Assembly (NCBI GenBank): GCA_030729445.1
Contig: JANQXJ010000129.1
Span: 2,394-15,744, forward strand
Reading direction: 5' to 3'
Origin: Limnohabitans sp.
GTDB lineage: Bacteria; Pseudomonadota; Gammaproteobacteria; Burkholderiales; Burkholderiaceae_C
Length of the DNA stretch: 13,351 nt
The notes beneath the pieces were generated by a model that searched no databases, had not been told where the DNA came from, and saw nothing but the letters and a program-made list of their open reading frames with translations. Below, in pieces: positions 12,861 to 13,351 of the stretch. Position 1 is the stretch's first letter. Each line of letters opens with the position of its first letter. The position numbers and the translations under genes are program-made.

Positions 12861-13351
12861 ATGGCCAGCTCCAAAAAATTCGGCAACGGCGGCTCAGGCA
12901 AAAGCCCTGGCACGGCCCTCTGGCTGGGCATAGCCCTTTTGGTGCTGGTGCTCGATCAGTTCACCAAGGTGCTGGTGCTGGGTGCTTTTCAGCTGGGCGA
13001 CAGCACGCCCATCACTTCGTTCTTCAATTTGGTGCGGGTGCACAACCACGGCGCTGCCTTTTCGTTTTTGGCAGGTGCTGGCGGCTGGCAGCGCTGGTTT
13101 TTCACCGGCATCGGCGTGGCCGCGGCCATCTTCATGGTCTGGATGCTGCGCTCGCACGCCGGGCAAAAACTCTTCAGCTTGGCCATCTCGCTCATCCTGG
13201 GTGGCGCCATTGGCAACGTGATCGACCGCCTGTTGCACGGCTACGTGGTCGACTTTCTGGACTTCTATTGGGGCACTTGGCACTTCCCGGCCTTTAACGT
13301 GGCCGATGCGGGCATCAGTGTGGGCGCAGCCTTGCTGATCTTGGACGAAAT
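12861..13351 (+). CDS. lspA: Lipoprotein signal peptidase (signal peptidase II), 3' truncated by window
   Basis: The first 163 residues are present and the gene runs off the window end. It is an inner-membrane aspartyl protease that removes signal peptides from diacylglyceryl-prolipoproteins, acting after Lgt. Visible motifs are LDQFTK (31-36), VHNHGAAFSF (60-69), GGAIGNVIDR with catalytic Asp122, and FNVADAGIS with catalytic Asp149. Membrane segments lie near 20-40, 78-97, 106-121 and 148-160. An extra Gly/Ser/Lys-rich N-terminal stretch of about 18 residues precedes the first membrane helix. The ATG at 12861 has AAGG about 7 bases upstream. It follows ileS by 31 bases, and lspA is the usual next gene after ileS, so the two are probably co-transcribed. 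Confidence 0.97.
   Translation, partial: MASSKKFGNGGSGKSPGTALWLGIALLVLVLDQFTKVLVLGAFQLGDSTPITSFFNLVRVHNHGAAFSFLAGAGGWQRWFFTGIGVAAAIFMVWMLRSHAGQKLFSLAISLILGGAIGNVIDRLLHGYVVDFLDFYWGTWHFPAFNVADAGISVGAALLILDE

Overview
The window looks like chromosomal DNA of a betaproteobacterium of the order Burkholderiales, most likely family Comamonadaceae (Limnohabitans/Rhodoferax-like). This is inferred from the high-GC codon use, the style of the proteins (IleRS, RibF, the acyl-CoA dehydrogenase pair) and the gene neighbourhood; no database search was possible. It is mainly housekeeping DNA with one small accessory insert. I see no tRNA, rRNA, CRISPR array, transposase or prophage gene.

Layout. Bases 1-65 are the 3' end of rpmG (ribosomal protein L33), followed by a strong bidirectional terminator. 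On the minus strand are a membrane fatty-acid desaturase (270-1481) and an RsmB/NOP-type rRNA m5C methyltransferase (1594-2892). A small plus-strand DUF1653 gene (2948-3184) runs into purN (3154-3756, minus) with a 31-bp convergent overlap. From 3875 to 6182 a two-gene plus-strand operon encodes the large and small subunits of a PimC/PimD-like heteromeric acyl-CoA dehydrogenase. It is followed by a long GC-rich hairpin and a rho-independent terminator.

Bases 6382-6931 (minus) hold a BrnT/BrnA toxin-antitoxin module with an AT-rich promoter and a candidate operator over the toxin start codon. Next come an exported LigE-type ATP-dependent DNA ligase with a twin-arginine-like leader (6995-7912, minus) and an HNH endonuclease (8044-8601, minus). 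The HNH gene is divergent from ribF.

The right third is the conserved cluster ribF - ileS - lspA (plus strand): FAD synthesis, isoleucyl-tRNA synthetase and the lipoprotein signal peptidase, with lspA cut by the window end. A REP-like palindromic repeat sits between ribF and ileS.

I found no clearly undescribed multi-gene system. The points most worth a second look are a nine-residue insertion in the flavokinase signature of RibF, the Tat-like leader on the DNA ligase, the complementary loss of active-site motifs in the two dehydrogenase subunits, the near-leaderless BrnTA promoter with its dyad, and several palindromes at gene boundaries.
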